From Tetramitus jugosus (lineage: Eukaryota > Heterolobosea > Eutetramitea > Acrasida > Vahlkampfiidae): 64,000 nt of DNA. Below, in pieces: positions 27,512 through 38,367 of this stretch. Made by a program: the position numbers and the translations under genes. Below the pieces are notes generated by a model, which ran no database searches, was not told the origin of the DNA, and saw only the letters and a list, made by a program, of their open reading frames with translations. How positions within the stretch are numbered: position 1 is the first letter of the stretch; every line of letters starts with the position of its first letter. The DNA is taken from positions 124,001-188,000 of the forward strand of contig OW569381.1 in NCBI GenBank assembly GCA_937625935.1, given 5' to 3'.

Positions 27512-29764
27512 TTATTTACACTGAAGGTGTTGGCTTGATTGAATCACTCCAGACATTGCACTCAACACTACTTGACGGGTTATGTTCGCATCTTTGAGAC
27601 ATAAAAAGAGACAGCCTGATTTCAGAGAAAAATGATTCAGTTGCTCGTTCTTTGGAACTAACATCTCAGACAACCACTTCTTAGCCCCAGTTTGAGCATC
27701 GAGTGAGTAGACAACCAGACGATGAAGTTGTTCATTCATTTCGAGCTCATCACTGTGCTCACGTTCATAGACGCCATTGATCAACTGTCGCCTCTCCAAA
27801 TGTTGATACTCAAGAGATAAACTGTAACAGGCAGCAATAAACAATCGATCCGCATGCTGTACATAATGTCTGGTAATGCCCTGAGGTATCCAAATCACAG
27901 TGGACCAAACAAGTGCGGGCAGTACATTCTGCTTCAATACGAGCTTTTTCCTGCCGACAGGACCTTCATACTCCTCGATATATTCCCTCTTGATCGCAAC
28001 GAGGTCAATTGATGTAGGTTTCTCAATTAAGCGGCTCCTGAGAGATTCCAAAGGTAGGCTTGCAGCAAAACTGTCACTGATTTTCTCCTGAGTAGCTAGC
28101 GACGCTGCATAATATCCGTCAAAATAGTGAGAATTGTACGTCTCGTGAAATCCGAATACTTCACTATCTCTCAACTCCTCATCAGATGTAAATAATGAAC
28201 TCTTGAACAACAATTCTCCCTCTTCGACATCATACACGCTTAAGTCAGAAGTCATAATATTGGAGTTTGTTACAACAAGAGGATTACCATCGAATTTAGC
28301 CGTAAATTGTTGTAATTTGTGGTCAAAAATGGCATGCTTAGAATCTGACTGCTGTACGAGCAACCTCAACTCGTTATGAGCAAATTCACCAGGACAAAAA
28401 ACCTCGAGCGCATACTTGAAGGAGTGAATCGTGGAAGCTTGGGTATCAAGGATACTCACCGGATACAATGTGTACTTGTTGTACAGATAGATGAAATCTT
28501 TAACAGCAAGCGCTATGATTGGGCCCAAGATGATCATTCTTGCTGTAAATTTGGTCAATCTCGATTCAACAATATCAGCCTGTTCGTCCTCTCTATTCAA
28601 GTTTAATACAGAGTAAATATCATCAGGATCGATAAAACTAATCCGCTCTCCACTCTCTCCATTCAACACAATTACATATGTATCGTACTGTACAAACACA
28701 TGATTGGAGGAAACATCGTACCATGTCATCATATGGTTATCTTGGTAATCTTCGTTTGCTCTCCTATCATTCACGTTTTCAGGAACTGAATCTTCATCAT
28801 CGCTCTCTCCTCCCATCTCATCGTCTGAGACTTCATCCTCTGATAAATCATCTTGTCTCCTGTTCCTTCTCAGATATCGTTTGTAATGCTGTTGTTTGTT
28901 GACCATTTCAATTGGCTTAAGTTGATCAACAGGAACCCTCCACTTCTCGTGTCCTGTCATTGCATGCAGACAAACCAAATACTGAACTCTTGTAGAGTCG
29001 AATCGAGAATTTGCCTCTACAATTTGGAACAAGTATCGTATACCTGTGTACACGAGAGAGGGAACATTCGTTTCATCAGACTGCATATTATTTTCCCCAA
29101 GCTGCAAGGTAGTAAACTTCATGTTCACTAGATTTCTGTGCGTGTAAATCGAATCAAGTTGTTGATAGAGAAGACTCCAATGAAGAATAGGATGTTCTAA
29201 TCGATGAACATTTCGATGCAATAACATGTCATAAATGGTCTTCTTGTCACTCAATACACAGTAGCGATCAGGACTCTGATTGGTACCCTGAATAGCAAGT
29301 CTATTCCAATCACGACTCACACACTGACACAGACGAACTTCTCTCATGGTTAAGAAGCTAAAAATGAAAGATATTATATCAGTGATTGTTAACTCCTTAA
29401 GTTGAGCTTCCTTTGCCACCTGACCCATCACAGTAATCTGAATCACACCACTCTTGTTCGGAAGTTGTTCACTCTTCTTGCTTGCTTGTCGCTTTAGTGA
29501 CGTCGTCAACGTCTTTTTCGTCAGAGTACGAGGAGAGACTTGGGAGTCGTGGGAAACATGACGTTGATCCATTGTACAATCATCAGAGCACTTGATCACC
29601 TTGCCTCCTTCAATAAGCTTTTGGGCCTTGACAGGAATACCAAACTCCTCCCACAGAAAGTTCTTGATTTGTCCGAGAGTGACCTGAGTTGGATCAATCT
29701 GATCGATCGTATGTTTCTTTTTCAGAGATACGAGATTGAAGATAACCTTTGTCATGTGCACCAT
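27512..29764 (-). CDS. Ubiquitin-like / F-box / beta-propeller protein
   Basis: Encodes 750 residues. The N-terminal about 60 residues (KVIFNLVSLKKKHTIDQID...QKLIEGGKVI) look like a ubiquitin-like fold with the LI..GK turn. After a basic linker, an F-box at about 123-165 reads LTITDIISFIFSFLTMREVR. The remaining about 550 residues show repeated beta-type blocks (LVCLHAMTGHEKWRV, YVIVLNGESGERISF, VYSLDAQTGAKKWLS) like a quinoprotein/WD-type propeller with TGxxxW corners. An acidic low-complexity insertion lies at about 310-345. Expected to act as a substrate receptor of an SCF ubiquitin ligase. Confidence 0.75.
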   Translation of the reverse strand: MVHMTKVIFNLVSLKKKHTIDQIDPTQVTLGQIKNFLWEEFGIPVKAQKLIEGGKVIKCSDDCTMDQRHVSHDSQVSPRTLTKKTLTTSLKRQASKKSEQLPNKSGVIQITVMGQVAKEAQLKELTITDIISFIFSFLTMREVRLCQCVSRDWNRLAIQGTNQSPDRYCVLSDKKTIYDMLLHRNVHRLEHPILHWSLLYQQLDSIYTHRNLVNMKFTTLQLGENNMQSDETNVPSLVYTGIRYLFQIVEANSRFDSTRVQYLVCLHAMTGHEKWRVPVDQLKPIEMVNKQQHYKRYLRRNRRQDDLSEDEVSDDEMGGESDDEDSVPENVNDRRANEDYQDNHMMTWYDVSSNHVFVQYDTYVIVLNGESGERISFIDPDDIYSVLNLNREDEQADIVESRLTKFTARMIILGPIIALAVKDFIYLYNKYTLYPVSILDTQASTIHSFKYALEVFCPGEFAHNELRLLVQQSDSKHAIFDHKLQQFTAKFDGNPLVVTNSNIMTSDLSVYDVEEGELLFKSSLFTSDEELRDSEVFGFHETYNSHYFDGYYAASLATQEKISDSFAASLPLESLRSRLIEKPTSIDLVAIKREYIEEYEGPVGRKKLVLKQNVLPALVWSTVIWIPQGITRHYVQHADRLFIAACYSLSLEYQHLERRQLINGVYEREHSDELEMNEQLHRLVVYSLDAQTGAKKWLSEMLVPKNEQLNHFSLKSGCLFLCLKDANITRQVVLSAMSGVIQSSQHLQCK

Positions 29765-29925
29765 TGGTTGTGATTTCTTTTCTGAAGTCTGGATGTGCGT
29801 TTTAGCTTTTTCAATCTGAGCTAAAAAAAATGGTTGAGCCTGGAATGGTGCGGGTCTTTGGCTTTACAAAACGGAAGTTCAAGTGGGAACACGAGGGAAA
29901 CATCTTGAACCTCAAGATAAATAAT

Positions 29926-31039
29926 TTATTCAAGGATCATGACATAGGTATACACAGCATGCAAGTGAACTGCAGCTGCAGCAGCTACAAACAGATGCCA
30001 AATGGCATGAGCAAAAGGAAGACGACCATCTGAATTGATACATACAAAGTTAGCTTACACTGGTTGTTGAACAACAAAATAAACGAAAAAATTTCTGGCA
30101 CGACATACCCATTTGGAAAATGATTGTTCCACCACTGTACAGCAATCCGCCGCCAGCAAGCTCTGCAACGCTTCGAAATAGTTTTAGCTCCGTTGTCATG
30201 CTGCCAGTGTTGACCTTATAAATGAGCACTGTCATGTAAATGAGAGAAACCCACCCCATTGATAAATAGAGCAACATGCTCGACAGATTTGGTAAAAAGC
30301 TTGAAATACAGCTCTTGAGTGTACCAAACACTGCAAACGCCCAAATAAACGTAGCAACAGCCTTTCCAAACACATTGTGATCACCAATGTCGATCAAAAT
30401 GGTCCAAGGCGTATAGCTCGCAGCAATAAACGTAAAAATGATCGTGTGATCCATTTTTTGAAACACACGATTCAAATTGTTGTCCTTACCCCACAGGAAC
30501 CCTGTCAAATGATAGGAGCTGCTAATGGAAAACAACAAGAAGAGGCAACCTCCATAGATGGATGCACTAATCATCTCCCGATGTGTGTTCACTTCCTTGA
30601 ACATGTAAAACGTGGCACAGATGGACAGGATAGCAGGAATGAAATGAGTAAAGAAATTGGCAAATTCCTCCCATGGTGTCGGCTCGTACTCCACTCCATC
30701 AGTAATTCCATTCATCAAGTGAAAAGGCCGTAGACCACATGGACATGAACAATAAACGCGCTTTTTTACATCTCCCGCCACTTCTGTAGTCAAATTTTGG
30801 GCGACGGCAAAATCCTTGTCCAACAACAATTCTTCAGTTTCCTGTTCGCTACTCTGCTTTTTTCGAAGTGTCAGTTGATTACTCTCATGCTCTGCATATG
30901 TGTTCTCTTGCGTGTTGTTCATCTTCATGTTTATCGTGTTTTGTGTTGAATTTCCACTAAAAAGCATCATGCTGGAATATCTCAACGATGATTCATTCCT
31001 CCGCAAAGGACAATCGATTCTAACAAGAATCCCAAACAA
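29926..31039 (-). CDS. Hemolysin III / PAQR-like seven-helix membrane protein
   Basis: Exon 1 (30109-31039) and exon 2 (29926-30029) join across a 79-nt intron (CAAATGG|GTATGT ... ATTCAG|ATGG), giving about 344 residues. Without splicing the frame ends in [14 protein letters not shown] and lacks the last helix. The spliced C-terminus [20 protein letters not shown] restores the conserved HxxxH. Other metal ligands are visible in SISSSYH (Ser/His) and MDH (Asp). This pattern fits the CREST/HlyIII-PAQR family of integral membrane proteins (receptors or hydrolases). Despite the family name nothing here implies a toxin. The N-terminal 110 residues are polar, including [15 protein letters not shown]. 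Confidence 0.88.
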
Positions 31040-31210
31040 AGAACTGTAGAAAAATTATCTGAGCTCTTGTAATGCAGGAAGATCCTTCAGAAAGCTATCA
31101 TTGTTCAGACAAAGGGTCCTCCAAAAAAAGCTTACAGAAGCCTTGAGTTTTTTCAAGGTGTTTTGTTCTACCGTGCCCAAAAGACAACAAAACAGACACG
31201 AAAACTTCGC

Positions 31211-33097
31211 ATGATGCTGCCCACTTTTCAACACTTGAGGAAAGAATTTAGCCTTGATCGGTGTGGCTCTCGAGGTGTGTCCGCCGAAGACAAGTTTCGT
31301 ACGCTTCTGACGAGCCAAGAACCTTTCTTCTTTGGCTCTCTGGTTCTTCTTCCAGATGACAATTCCCAATTGACCAAGGAACCAGTGCTCCACTTTACAG
31401 ATGAAGAGAATTCATTAGATGAAAATTACTCTGAGTGGTTGAAGAACCTTGATAACAAAATTGAAACATTCTCTGGACAGAAGAAGAAGCAATCTTGTGA
31501 GTCAATAACGAGGAAAGTGAAACGAATCCGATACAGTTTTGATAGTAGGATGGATCAGGTTCCCAACGAACAACTCCATTCGTTGCTGGAGTGTCCGAAT
31601 GAGATCTTCTTATCTATCTGTGCGTATCTTACCGTACCTGATCTGTCATCCTTGGCTTCTGCAAGTCAACTCATGTACAAAAAGGTAAATGCGGATCAGA
31701 GCCGGATATGGAAGATGTTGTTTGACAATTATGCAGGAAAACTTGTTCCTGGATTGTCTTGGCATAAGATCAATCCATATTGGGATGACTACTCCCCAGA
31801 GCAATGCTATCGACACTTGATCAATTCGAGAGTGATTCATCTCAATTCATTGGACAATATTCGAGTCGAAGAGACATTGCAAGAGATCAGACAGGAAACC
31901 TCTTCATCTCTGAAGTTTCTGTACTTTTTCTATGAAAGACTGAGAAGAGAAAGACCGAAGGGTGACAAACATGCCATCAAGTTTAAAAAACATCATGTGC
32001 ATTGTTTGGAAAGTAATGAATCCATTCAAGACTTCTATGGTAAAATGATAGTGAAGCAAGTAAGAGCTCCTCCAACTCGCGACCGTAGATCTAGGAACAG
32101 CTATGATATGTCACAATTGATACCATTCATCGAACAAATGATAGAGTTGATGGACAAAGTGGACGGATATAGCGAGTGGGTCATAAAACGTGCTATCCTG
32201 TTTTACAGTCTCTTTTCGATCTCAACAACTGAAGCCAAGGAGAAGTTGGTGCCTAGAGAGGATATTCTAATTGCTTTTTATCTGATTGGAGATTCACTTC
32301 CTATCCAAGTACGTGATGAAGGATTTCATCTCGGGATACTGCTGCACAAGTACTTCAACCACATGGAGAGTGATAGACTGCTGACGAAAGAACTGTGGCA
32401 AAGGTACTATGGAATGGACTATGATTCGATGGAAGTAACTCCCATCAAACAAATCAAGTATGATGACAATTTTGGTCCCGCTGTATCCTTTCTCACCTTG
32501 TGGAATCGTGTTGCTGATGATTTACCTTTTATGGTACCGATGCTCCGACACTTGCGAATATCCTTTCAGATAATGCCTAGATATGAACTTAATCCCTCGG
32601 TACCTCATAGTCCATCATCTGTACTGTCTGAAGTCGCCAACAATGTTTACAGACATATTCACTCGTCTGAAGTACGTGAGACGATATCAGACAGTGTGTT
32701 TCGATCGCTGTTCACTCCCCTTCGCAGGGCAGATAGATTTACGATTGCAATCTACTCTGACAATGAGGTGTACGCGCATTCTAACCAGCAAAACACACGA
32801 GTGTACTTGAGGGATGAACGAGACGCTGATGCACGCAACAGTTGTTGGCGAATGAATCATTATGGCCAAATAGAAACAATCAACAACCCGAATTTTGTTC
32901 TCGTGTTCACTGAGATGCTTCACTTGGAACTGCAAATGAAGGTTGACTGTTCATTCGCTGACCCAGGATATCTGAATCAATTATGGATCACTTCACAGGA
33001 ACCAGAAACGGGCATCACAACTATTAGTCCCCTCGCAAGTTGCCACCTATGCAGCATACCTTTTCGTTTGCGACACATGCTCACTAAAGAAAATTGA
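31211..33097 (+). CDS. F-box protein of unknown specificity
   Basis: About 628 residues from MMLPTFQHLRKEFSL. The same frame has an ATG at 31163, 16 codons earlier. The N-terminus FRTLLTSQEPFFFGSLVLLP precedes a basic segment and an F-box at about 125-170 (LLECPNEIFLSICAYLTVPD...RIWKMLF). The remaining about 450 residues are mixed alpha/beta with no motif I recognise. It is divergent from the HlyIII-like gene. Confidence 0.7.
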   Translation: MMLPTFQHLRKEFSLDRCGSRGVSAEDKFRTLLTSQEPFFFGSLVLLPDDNSQLTKEPVLHFTDEENSLDENYSEWLKNLDNKIETFSGQKKKQSCESITRKVKRIRYSFDSRMDQVPNEQLHSLLECPNEIFLSICAYLTVPDLSSLASASQLMYKKVNADQSRIWKMLFDNYAGKLVPGLSWHKINPYWDDYSPEQCYRHLINSRVIHLNSLDNIRVEETLQEIRQETSSSLKFLYFFYERLRRERPKGDKHAIKFKKHHVHCLESNESIQDFYGKMIVKQVRAPPTRDRRSRNSYDMSQLIPFIEQMIELMDKVDGYSEWVIKRAILFYSLFSISTTEAKEKLVPREDILIAFYLIGDSLPIQVRDEGFHLGILLHKYFNHMESDRLLTKELWQRYYGMDYDSMEVTPIKQIKYDDNFGPAVSFLTLWNRVADDLPFMVPMLRHLRISFQIMPRYELNPSVPHSPSSVLSEVANNVYRHIHSSEVRETISDSVFRSLFTPLRRADRFTIAIYSDNEVYAHSNQQNTRVYLRDERDADARNSCWRMNHYGQIETINNPNFVLVFTEMLHLELQMKVDCSFADPGYLNQLWITSQEPETGITTISPLASCHLCSIPFRLRHMLTKEN

Positions 33098-33181
33098 AAC
33101 ATCTCTTGTAAATAAAAATTGTATTCGCAGGAGGTTGACCTCCACTTCAAAAAAAACTGCAAAAATGTCACCGTCCTGCAC

Positions 33182-34867
33182 CTAGGGCATTTGTTTTGCA
33201 AACTTCATGCTCAAGGATAAATCTGAACCAATCATCAAGTATCGACTCATATTTTGTTTCAACATTTGACAAATGGCAAGCAAGTCTCCATTCAACTCTG
33301 ATGACGACGGTGGTACACTCTCACTCAAGCGCTTCAGTCTCTGATCCACACGATTCATCTCTGACCGTAACCTTTTGAGAAGAGCTTCGATACTTGACTG
33401 TGTTGTGCTGACCAATAAGCTTAAACAACATTCGGAACGCACAAACTTGAACAGCTTTGCACATTCAGAGTCCACTTCCGACAACCTTGCATACACTCTG
33501 TCGTTTCTACTTGTAAATTCGCTAAAAACACTCTGAGGAGTCGATCCATTGAATTCTTGATGGTTTCCCGCAGAACGACGCAACAATGAACTCGATGGCG
33601 AAAGCAATTTTGCATTTCTATTGTTATTGTTTTGACTACCAGTATTCATATGAAATAGCTCCAACAGTTTGAGCTCCACTTGTTCCAGCATGGCCGACAA
33701 GAGTTTCCTTGCCGTGTTTGAACGTTCCTGATGGAAGAGAGTATTGATTGTGGGATGAACTGTTGTTGCCGCTCTTCTCAAACACTGAACATCTCCAAAA
33801 AAGTTGTCATGAAACAATTCTTCCATTGATTTCTTGGATGATCGATATTGGCAACGAGAGACTCTCTCTGCTGTCGTTTTGGAACGAAAAGACGATGAGA
33901 GACAAGGTCGTTTCAACGCACCAGGATCATCAAACGCGCCCACTTGCATTTTTAATCCGTTCAAAAAAGTTCTCCACCTCTGTTGCAACATTAGACTTGT
34001 TTGTAAATCAATTTCTGCTTGGTTCTGAGTCGTAAACAAATGATTCAATCCTCTGCCAGTGGTGCCAGTTTGATGATCATGGTTATCACTCATCTGTTCA
34101 CTATCACTATCATCTGAATCCTCTCCTGAAGATGACTCTTCCTTATCCGTCTCTATAAAATACTCGACATCAGTCGTTTCTAGTCCATTGCTGCTATACA
34201 CTCGAATATTCAATCGATTTCCACTTTCATTGTCACTGTCACTGTCACTGTCACTACTACTACTGTCATCATCATCATCATCATTTCCACCACTACCAGC
34301 ATTCAATGCATTTCGAATCGTGGCCAAAAAAGGATCATCATCATCACTACCATTTCGCCTATTATTATTATTATTAGTAAACATCATTTCATCATCATCA
34401 TCATCCTCTTCTTCTTCTTCATCGTCATCATCATCATTCGAACGATCCAAAACAATGTGAATATCTGCTTCTTCATCATCTTCATCATCATCGTCATCAT
34501 CTTCATTGTTATTGTTGTTATTCATAGTAGGATAACGCATATACAATTGATTCAAATACGTTTGATGTTGTTGTTGTTGTTCTTGTTGTTGTTCTTGTCG
34601 TGATAATTGACGATGAGATGTTGTTGTTGTTGTTGTTGAGTTTCTTGTTGATATGAGTGGTGGTGCTGCTTGTGCTTGTGGTGGTGCTACTTGTTGTCTT
34701 CGATTGACATGAGCTGAAATTTGTTGTTGGATCATGTTGAAATAATCAATAAAATCAAAATTGGCTGGTGCAGGTGATGATGATGATGAATGATTGTGAT
34801 TACCACTTCTTCGAAGAGGTGTGGTATTGTTATTGTTGTTGTTGTTGAATGGTGGAGGCGTGCTCAT
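33182..34867 (-). CDS. Low-complexity acidic protein, unknown
   Basis: Encodes 561 residues. The N-terminal 275 residues are almost entirely Asn, Gln, Ser, Thr and Asp/Glu runs (for example DDDDDDEDDEEADIH and a Ser/Asp repeat from TCATCA- and TGACAG-like microsatellites). The C-terminal half is helical (LSAMLEQVELKLLELFHM; SSIEALLKRLRSEMNRVDQR) and may form a coiled coil. Only 85 nt separates its end from the plus-strand F-box gene (tail-to-tail). Function unknown. Confidence 0.65.
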   Translation of the reverse strand: MSTPPPFNNNNNNNTTPLRRSGNHNHSSSSSPAPANFDFIDYFNMIQQQISAHVNRRQQVAPPQAQAAPPLISTRNSTTTTTTSHRQLSRQEQQQEQQQQHQTYLNQLYMRYPTMNNNNNNEDDDDDDEDDEEADIHIVLDRSNDDDDDEEEEEDDDDDEMMFTNNNNNRRNGSDDDDPFLATIRNALNAGSGGNDDDDDDSSSSDSDSDSDNESGNRLNIRVYSSNGLETTDVEYFIETDKEESSSGEDSDDSDSEQMSDNHDHQTGTTGRGLNHLFTTQNQAEIDLQTSLMLQQRWRTFLNGLKMQVGAFDDPGALKRPCLSSSFRSKTTAERVSRCQYRSSKKSMEELFHDNFFGDVQCLRRAATTVHPTINTLFHQERSNTARKLLSAMLEQVELKLLELFHMNTGSQNNNNRNAKLLSPSSSLLRRSAGNHQEFNGSTPQSVFSEFTSRNDRVYARLSEVDSECAKLFKFVRSECCLSLLVSTTQSSIEALLKRLRSEMNRVDQRLKRLSESVPPSSSELNGDLLAICQMLKQNMSRYLMIGSDLSLSMKFAKQMP

Positions 34868-35256
34868 ATTTGCTAAGTGGGATGTTTTTTTTTGTTGTTG
34901 TTGTTGTTGTAGTTCTCTCTCTCAATTGATGAAGATCAGCGAAATTTTTGGGAGGAGAAAACAAAAAAAGTGGATCTGTGGATCTGATCAAGCAGTGTTG
35001 TCGTCGCTTTTCAACTTTGAAATTTGTTGTGGTTGATGTTGTTTGTGGTTGTTGTTCGTTGGATAACGCACGAAAAAAACATTTTGGCGCGTACGTTCAT
35101 CTATGATGGGACAAACGCTTTTTGTTCGTGCCCTGATTTGAATGTTCAATGCGTTTTCTGAACCAGATCGGAATAATTTTTGATAAAACACCGAGATTTC
35201 ATTTGTTGGTAATTTTGCGACTGACTGAAAAAACCTGGAAAGATCAACAAAAAGAA

Positions 35257-36771
35257 ATGTCCACTACGACGACGCGCCAAAAAGCTTCAACACCCAGAAA
35301 GAAACAACACTTTACAGTGTTTGTCTTGGGTGAGATTGGAAGATCGCCTCGTATGCAATATCATGCCCTATCGTTAGCTAACATGAACAAGAACAAAAAT
35401 GATCCAACTACTACGACAACAGTTGATCTCGTTGGTTTCAATGGCCCACCTCCTCATCAAGCCATTCTCTCCCAGCCTAATATCCATGTCTCTGGTATGG
35501 ATACTTATTGGTACAATTGGACGCAACCTCTGATGCGGAAACATTTTTTACTCTTCTTGGTGTTTGCTCCTGTTAAGCTCTTGATCCAATGGATGTGCAT
35601 TCTGGGTCATTTACTGTTTTGTATGAGCTCAGCTAGTGCTGTTGCTGAAGAGAATGTAGTGTTGGTGCAGAACCCTCCTGCGATACCAACTCTTGTGCTC
35701 ATTCCATTTTATTTGTTGATTCTACGGTTGTTCAGCTTTTTGACATTCCAACGAAACAAAAAGTATCGATTGGTAGTCGATTGGCACAATTATGCACACA
35801 CATTGATGGTCAATGTGAGTGGTGCAGATCAAGGCAGTGGTAATGGTGAAGCTCCTCCGAGACGTCTAGGCTTTCTCAAGAAGTGTGTACTGTCTGTAGC
35901 CACATTTTTAGAGGTCAAGTGTGCAAAATGGTTTGCCGATGCACACTTGTGTGTTTCTCAGGCGATGCAAAAAGATTTGAAGGAACGATTTCAGATTGAT
36001 GCCACTGTGCATTACGATCGACCTCCACAATCTGTTTTTAAGCGCCAACAGTTAACACTGGATGAGCAGCATGAACTGTATGGAAGAGTATTTGGTTACT
36101 GTGATGCTGTGGACGGTGATGATATGGAGGAGACTTTGTTCACATTGCGCAACAAGTCGACTGGTCATGCCGTGTTGAAGGACGATAGTCCAGCACTAGT
36201 TGTGAGTAGCACGAGTTGGACTCCCGACGAAGATTTTTCAATCCTGTTAAAGGCAGTCGAGTTGTACGATCAGAAGCAAACTGAGAAGAAACACAAGTGT
36301 CTTCAGTTGATTATTACTGGAAGTGGTCCATTGAAAGCCTATTATCAAGCAAAGATTCGCGAAATGGATTTGAAGTACTGCACAATTGATACCAAGTGGC
36401 TCGAAGCTGAAGATTATCCAAAATTGCTGTCGTGTTGTGATTTGGGTGTATGTTTACATTATTCGAGCTCAGGTGTCGATCTACCAATGAAAGTTGTTGA
36501 CATGTTTGGCAGTGGTGTGCCAGTTTGTGCCATCAACTTTGAAGCATTACCAGAGTTGGTGCAGGATAAGAAGAATGGATACATCTTCTCAGGTAGTCAA
36601 CAGCTGGCAGATCAATTGTACGAGTTGTTTGTTGAGGACAAAGGAAACACTAAGTTGAAGAATATGAAAGCTAACATCCTGGAACACTTCCACAAGCGAG
36701 ACTGGGACATTGAATGGAACGAGAAGGTGAGACCAATCATGGCTCAACAAGATCCACACAAAGAACAATAA
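35257..36771 (+). CDS. ALG1: ALG1 beta-1,4-mannosyltransferase
   Basis: About 504 residues from MSTTTTRQKASTP. An ATG 36 codons upstream in frame is less likely because it lies in the promoter-like stretch. Family landmarks are FTVFVLGEIGRSPRMQYHAL, DLVGFNGP, VQNPPAIPTLVLIPFYLLIL, RLVVDWHNYAHTL, the Ser/Thr-rich SSTSWTPDEDFSILLKAVEL, LIITGSGPLKAYYQ and DLGVCLHYSSSGVDLPMKVV. Two to three N-terminal membrane segments anchor it in the ER. It transfers the first mannose to GlcNAc2-PP-dolichol in N-glycan assembly. An acidic insertion lies at about 285-305. Confidence 0.95.
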   Translation: MSTTTTRQKASTPRKKQHFTVFVLGEIGRSPRMQYHALSLANMNKNKNDPTTTTTVDLVGFNGPPPHQAILSQPNIHVSGMDTYWYNWTQPLMRKHFLLFLVFAPVKLLIQWMCILGHLLFCMSSASAVAEENVVLVQNPPAIPTLVLIPFYLLILRLFSFLTFQRNKKYRLVVDWHNYAHTLMVNVSGADQGSGNGEAPPRRLGFLKKCVLSVATFLEVKCAKWFADAHLCVSQAMQKDLKERFQIDATVHYDRPPQSVFKRQQLTLDEQHELYGRVFGYCDAVDGDDMEETLFTLRNKSTGHAVLKDDSPALVVSSTSWTPDEDFSILLKAVELYDQKQTEKKHKCLQLIITGSGPLKAYYQAKIREMDLKYCTIDTKWLEAEDYPKLLSCCDLGVCLHYSSSGVDLPMKVVDMFGSGVPVCAINFEALPELVQDKKNGYIFSGSQQLADQLYELFVEDKGNTKLKNMKANILEHFHKRDWDIEWNEKVRPIMAQQDPHKEQ

Positions 36772-36817
36772 CAACAAGTAAATGCTACGTGTAACAATAT
36801 TTTAATGATACAATTGG

Positions 36818-37996
36818 TTAATCATATGCTGCATCGAAATCTCCTGAATCAGCAAAGCCGTCAGTCAACGAAGAAGCATCAATAGGCGAAAAGATTTGTT
36901 CCAAATTTTGAAGGGTTAACCGGAGGCACAACTGTTCCACCTTGGAACAACTCTGTTGCATGACACGGATTTTGTTGCTCATGTCCTTTCTAATCGATGG
37001 ACACTTATACTCGTAGTGCTTTAGTGCCAAAAAGTGAGCCAACATTGTTTGCATGAAATCCTTGAGTTCAAATGCCACAGTTCGATTGCCTGTGGACTGA
37101 GAATTCGTAGCAAATCGCATCAACTCACCAGTCAAATCAGAAATACCCAAAATATAGTCACTCGTCGACAATGGGAATCGAATGTGATCCACCTTTGTTC
37201 CATTCACCAGTTCAACATCATAGAATTGCAAGAATTCTTCTTCAATTTCTTCCTTTGATACCAATCGATTCTCTGCCAAATACTTGTAAAGAGACACTCC
37301 TTCAATAAATTCCTGCAAACCAAATGAATACTGATACGCATACTTGTAATAAAATTCATCCAAATCAACATAAAGTTCCTGAATAATCGGCAAGAAATAA
37401 TCATTCACAACGGCAACAATCGCCTCCTGTGCCTGCTGCAAAATGGCCGCTCTTTTCTCCGATGACAATTTCTCCGATGACTGTTCCTCCTTCTTCTCTT
37501 CAACTTCCATTGGCTCTCCTCCTTCATTCTCCACTCCTTCACGATTCTCCGCCAATTGTTTCTCCGACACCAAAAACTGATTATGTTTCTCAATTGCTTC
37601 AGTCGTTGTTCCAGCCTGTTGAAGTCTCAACAACAAAAACACAACTTTTTTGCTCTCTGCAGTCACATCACGACTCGCCTTATAAATACGTTCTTTTCTC
37701 TCATGACCCTCATCCAACAATTTTGCATAATTTGCAAATGTTTTTTGAAGTTCAGTCTGAGGTTCCATTTGTTGTTGCTGTTGAGCATGGTAGCCACCTC
37801 TTCCACCACCACCTCCTCCTCTGCCTCTTCCACCTCTACCACCACCTCTTGTTGGACCACCTGAACCACTACGAAAACGTTTTTGTTGAGTGTCGTCGGT
37901 AGAGCTACTATCCATGTTGGTTGATTCTTGATTTGTGGACATTCTGTGAAATGGTCTTTTTTGGGTGTAGTTGTGTTGTCGTTGTTGTTGATCCAT
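36818..37996 (-). CDS. TSNAX: Translin-associated factor X (TRAX)
   Basis: About 392 residues from MDQQQRQHNYTQKRP at 37996. The upstream in-frame ATG at 38110 would add 38 residues in the 5' leader. A Gly/Arg-rich stretch (GGPTRGGGRGGRGRGGGGGG) precedes the translin domain: FANYAKLLDEGHERKERIYK, LQEFIEGVSLYKYL, FPLSTSDYILGISDLTGELM and MQQSCSKVEQLCLRLTLQ. An acidic insertion (EEKKEEQSSEK) lies in the middle. TRAX with translin forms the C3PO RNase. The RGG-like N-terminus is an extra RNA-binding feature not typical of animal TRAX. Confidence 0.9.
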   Translation of the reverse strand: MDQQQRQHNYTQKRPFHRMSTNQESTNMDSSSTDDTQQKRFRSGSGGPTRGGGRGGRGRGGGGGGRGGYHAQQQQQMEPQTELQKTFANYAKLLDEGHERKERIYKASRDVTAESKKVVFLLLRLQQAGTTTEAIEKHNQFLVSEKQLAENREGVENEGGEPMEVEEKKEEQSSEKLSSEKRAAILQQAQEAIVAVVNDYFLPIIQELYVDLDEFYYKYAYQYSFGLQEFIEGVSLYKYLAENRLVSKEEIEEEFLQFYDVELVNGTKVDHIRFPLSTSDYILGISDLTGELMRFATNSQSTGNRTVAFELKDFMQTMLAHFLALKHYEYKCPSIRKDMSNKIRVMQQSCSKVEQLCLRLTLQNLEQIFSPIDASSLTDGFADSGDFDAAYD

Positions 37997-38367
37997 GCTG
38001 AACAAGAAAAAAACTCTGTGATCTGATGATGTGATCGTCAAGCTTTTTTGTGCGCGAAAAAAATTGTACTGCAATTCTGGAAGAGAATTGGCGGGGAAAA
38101 GTAATTGCATCGGTATTCAATGAAACTTGACACTTGGGTTTCAGACGGGCATGAAAGGTAGGTCATTATTTTTGGGTTACAGAGGCAGATAGCTGGCCGT
38201 TGGAAAGAAGATTATGCTATTATTTAAGTTATATTGTCGGATTACAAAGTTAGAATTGAGATGTCCCATCACGCGTGTATCCCTGGGCTTAAAAACACTG
38301 TTTGTGTTATCTTATGTCATGCCTCACAACAGAAAACACCAATCACCAACATTACAATTACTATTAC

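Noticed and set aside
29830-30033. 67-codon plus-strand frame near the HlyIII-like gene
   Set aside because: It is antisense to the spliced last exon of that gene.
34188-34460. Leu/Ser-rich plus-strand frame opposite the acidic protein
   Set aside because: Antisense shadow of Asp/Ser/Glu codon runs in the real gene.
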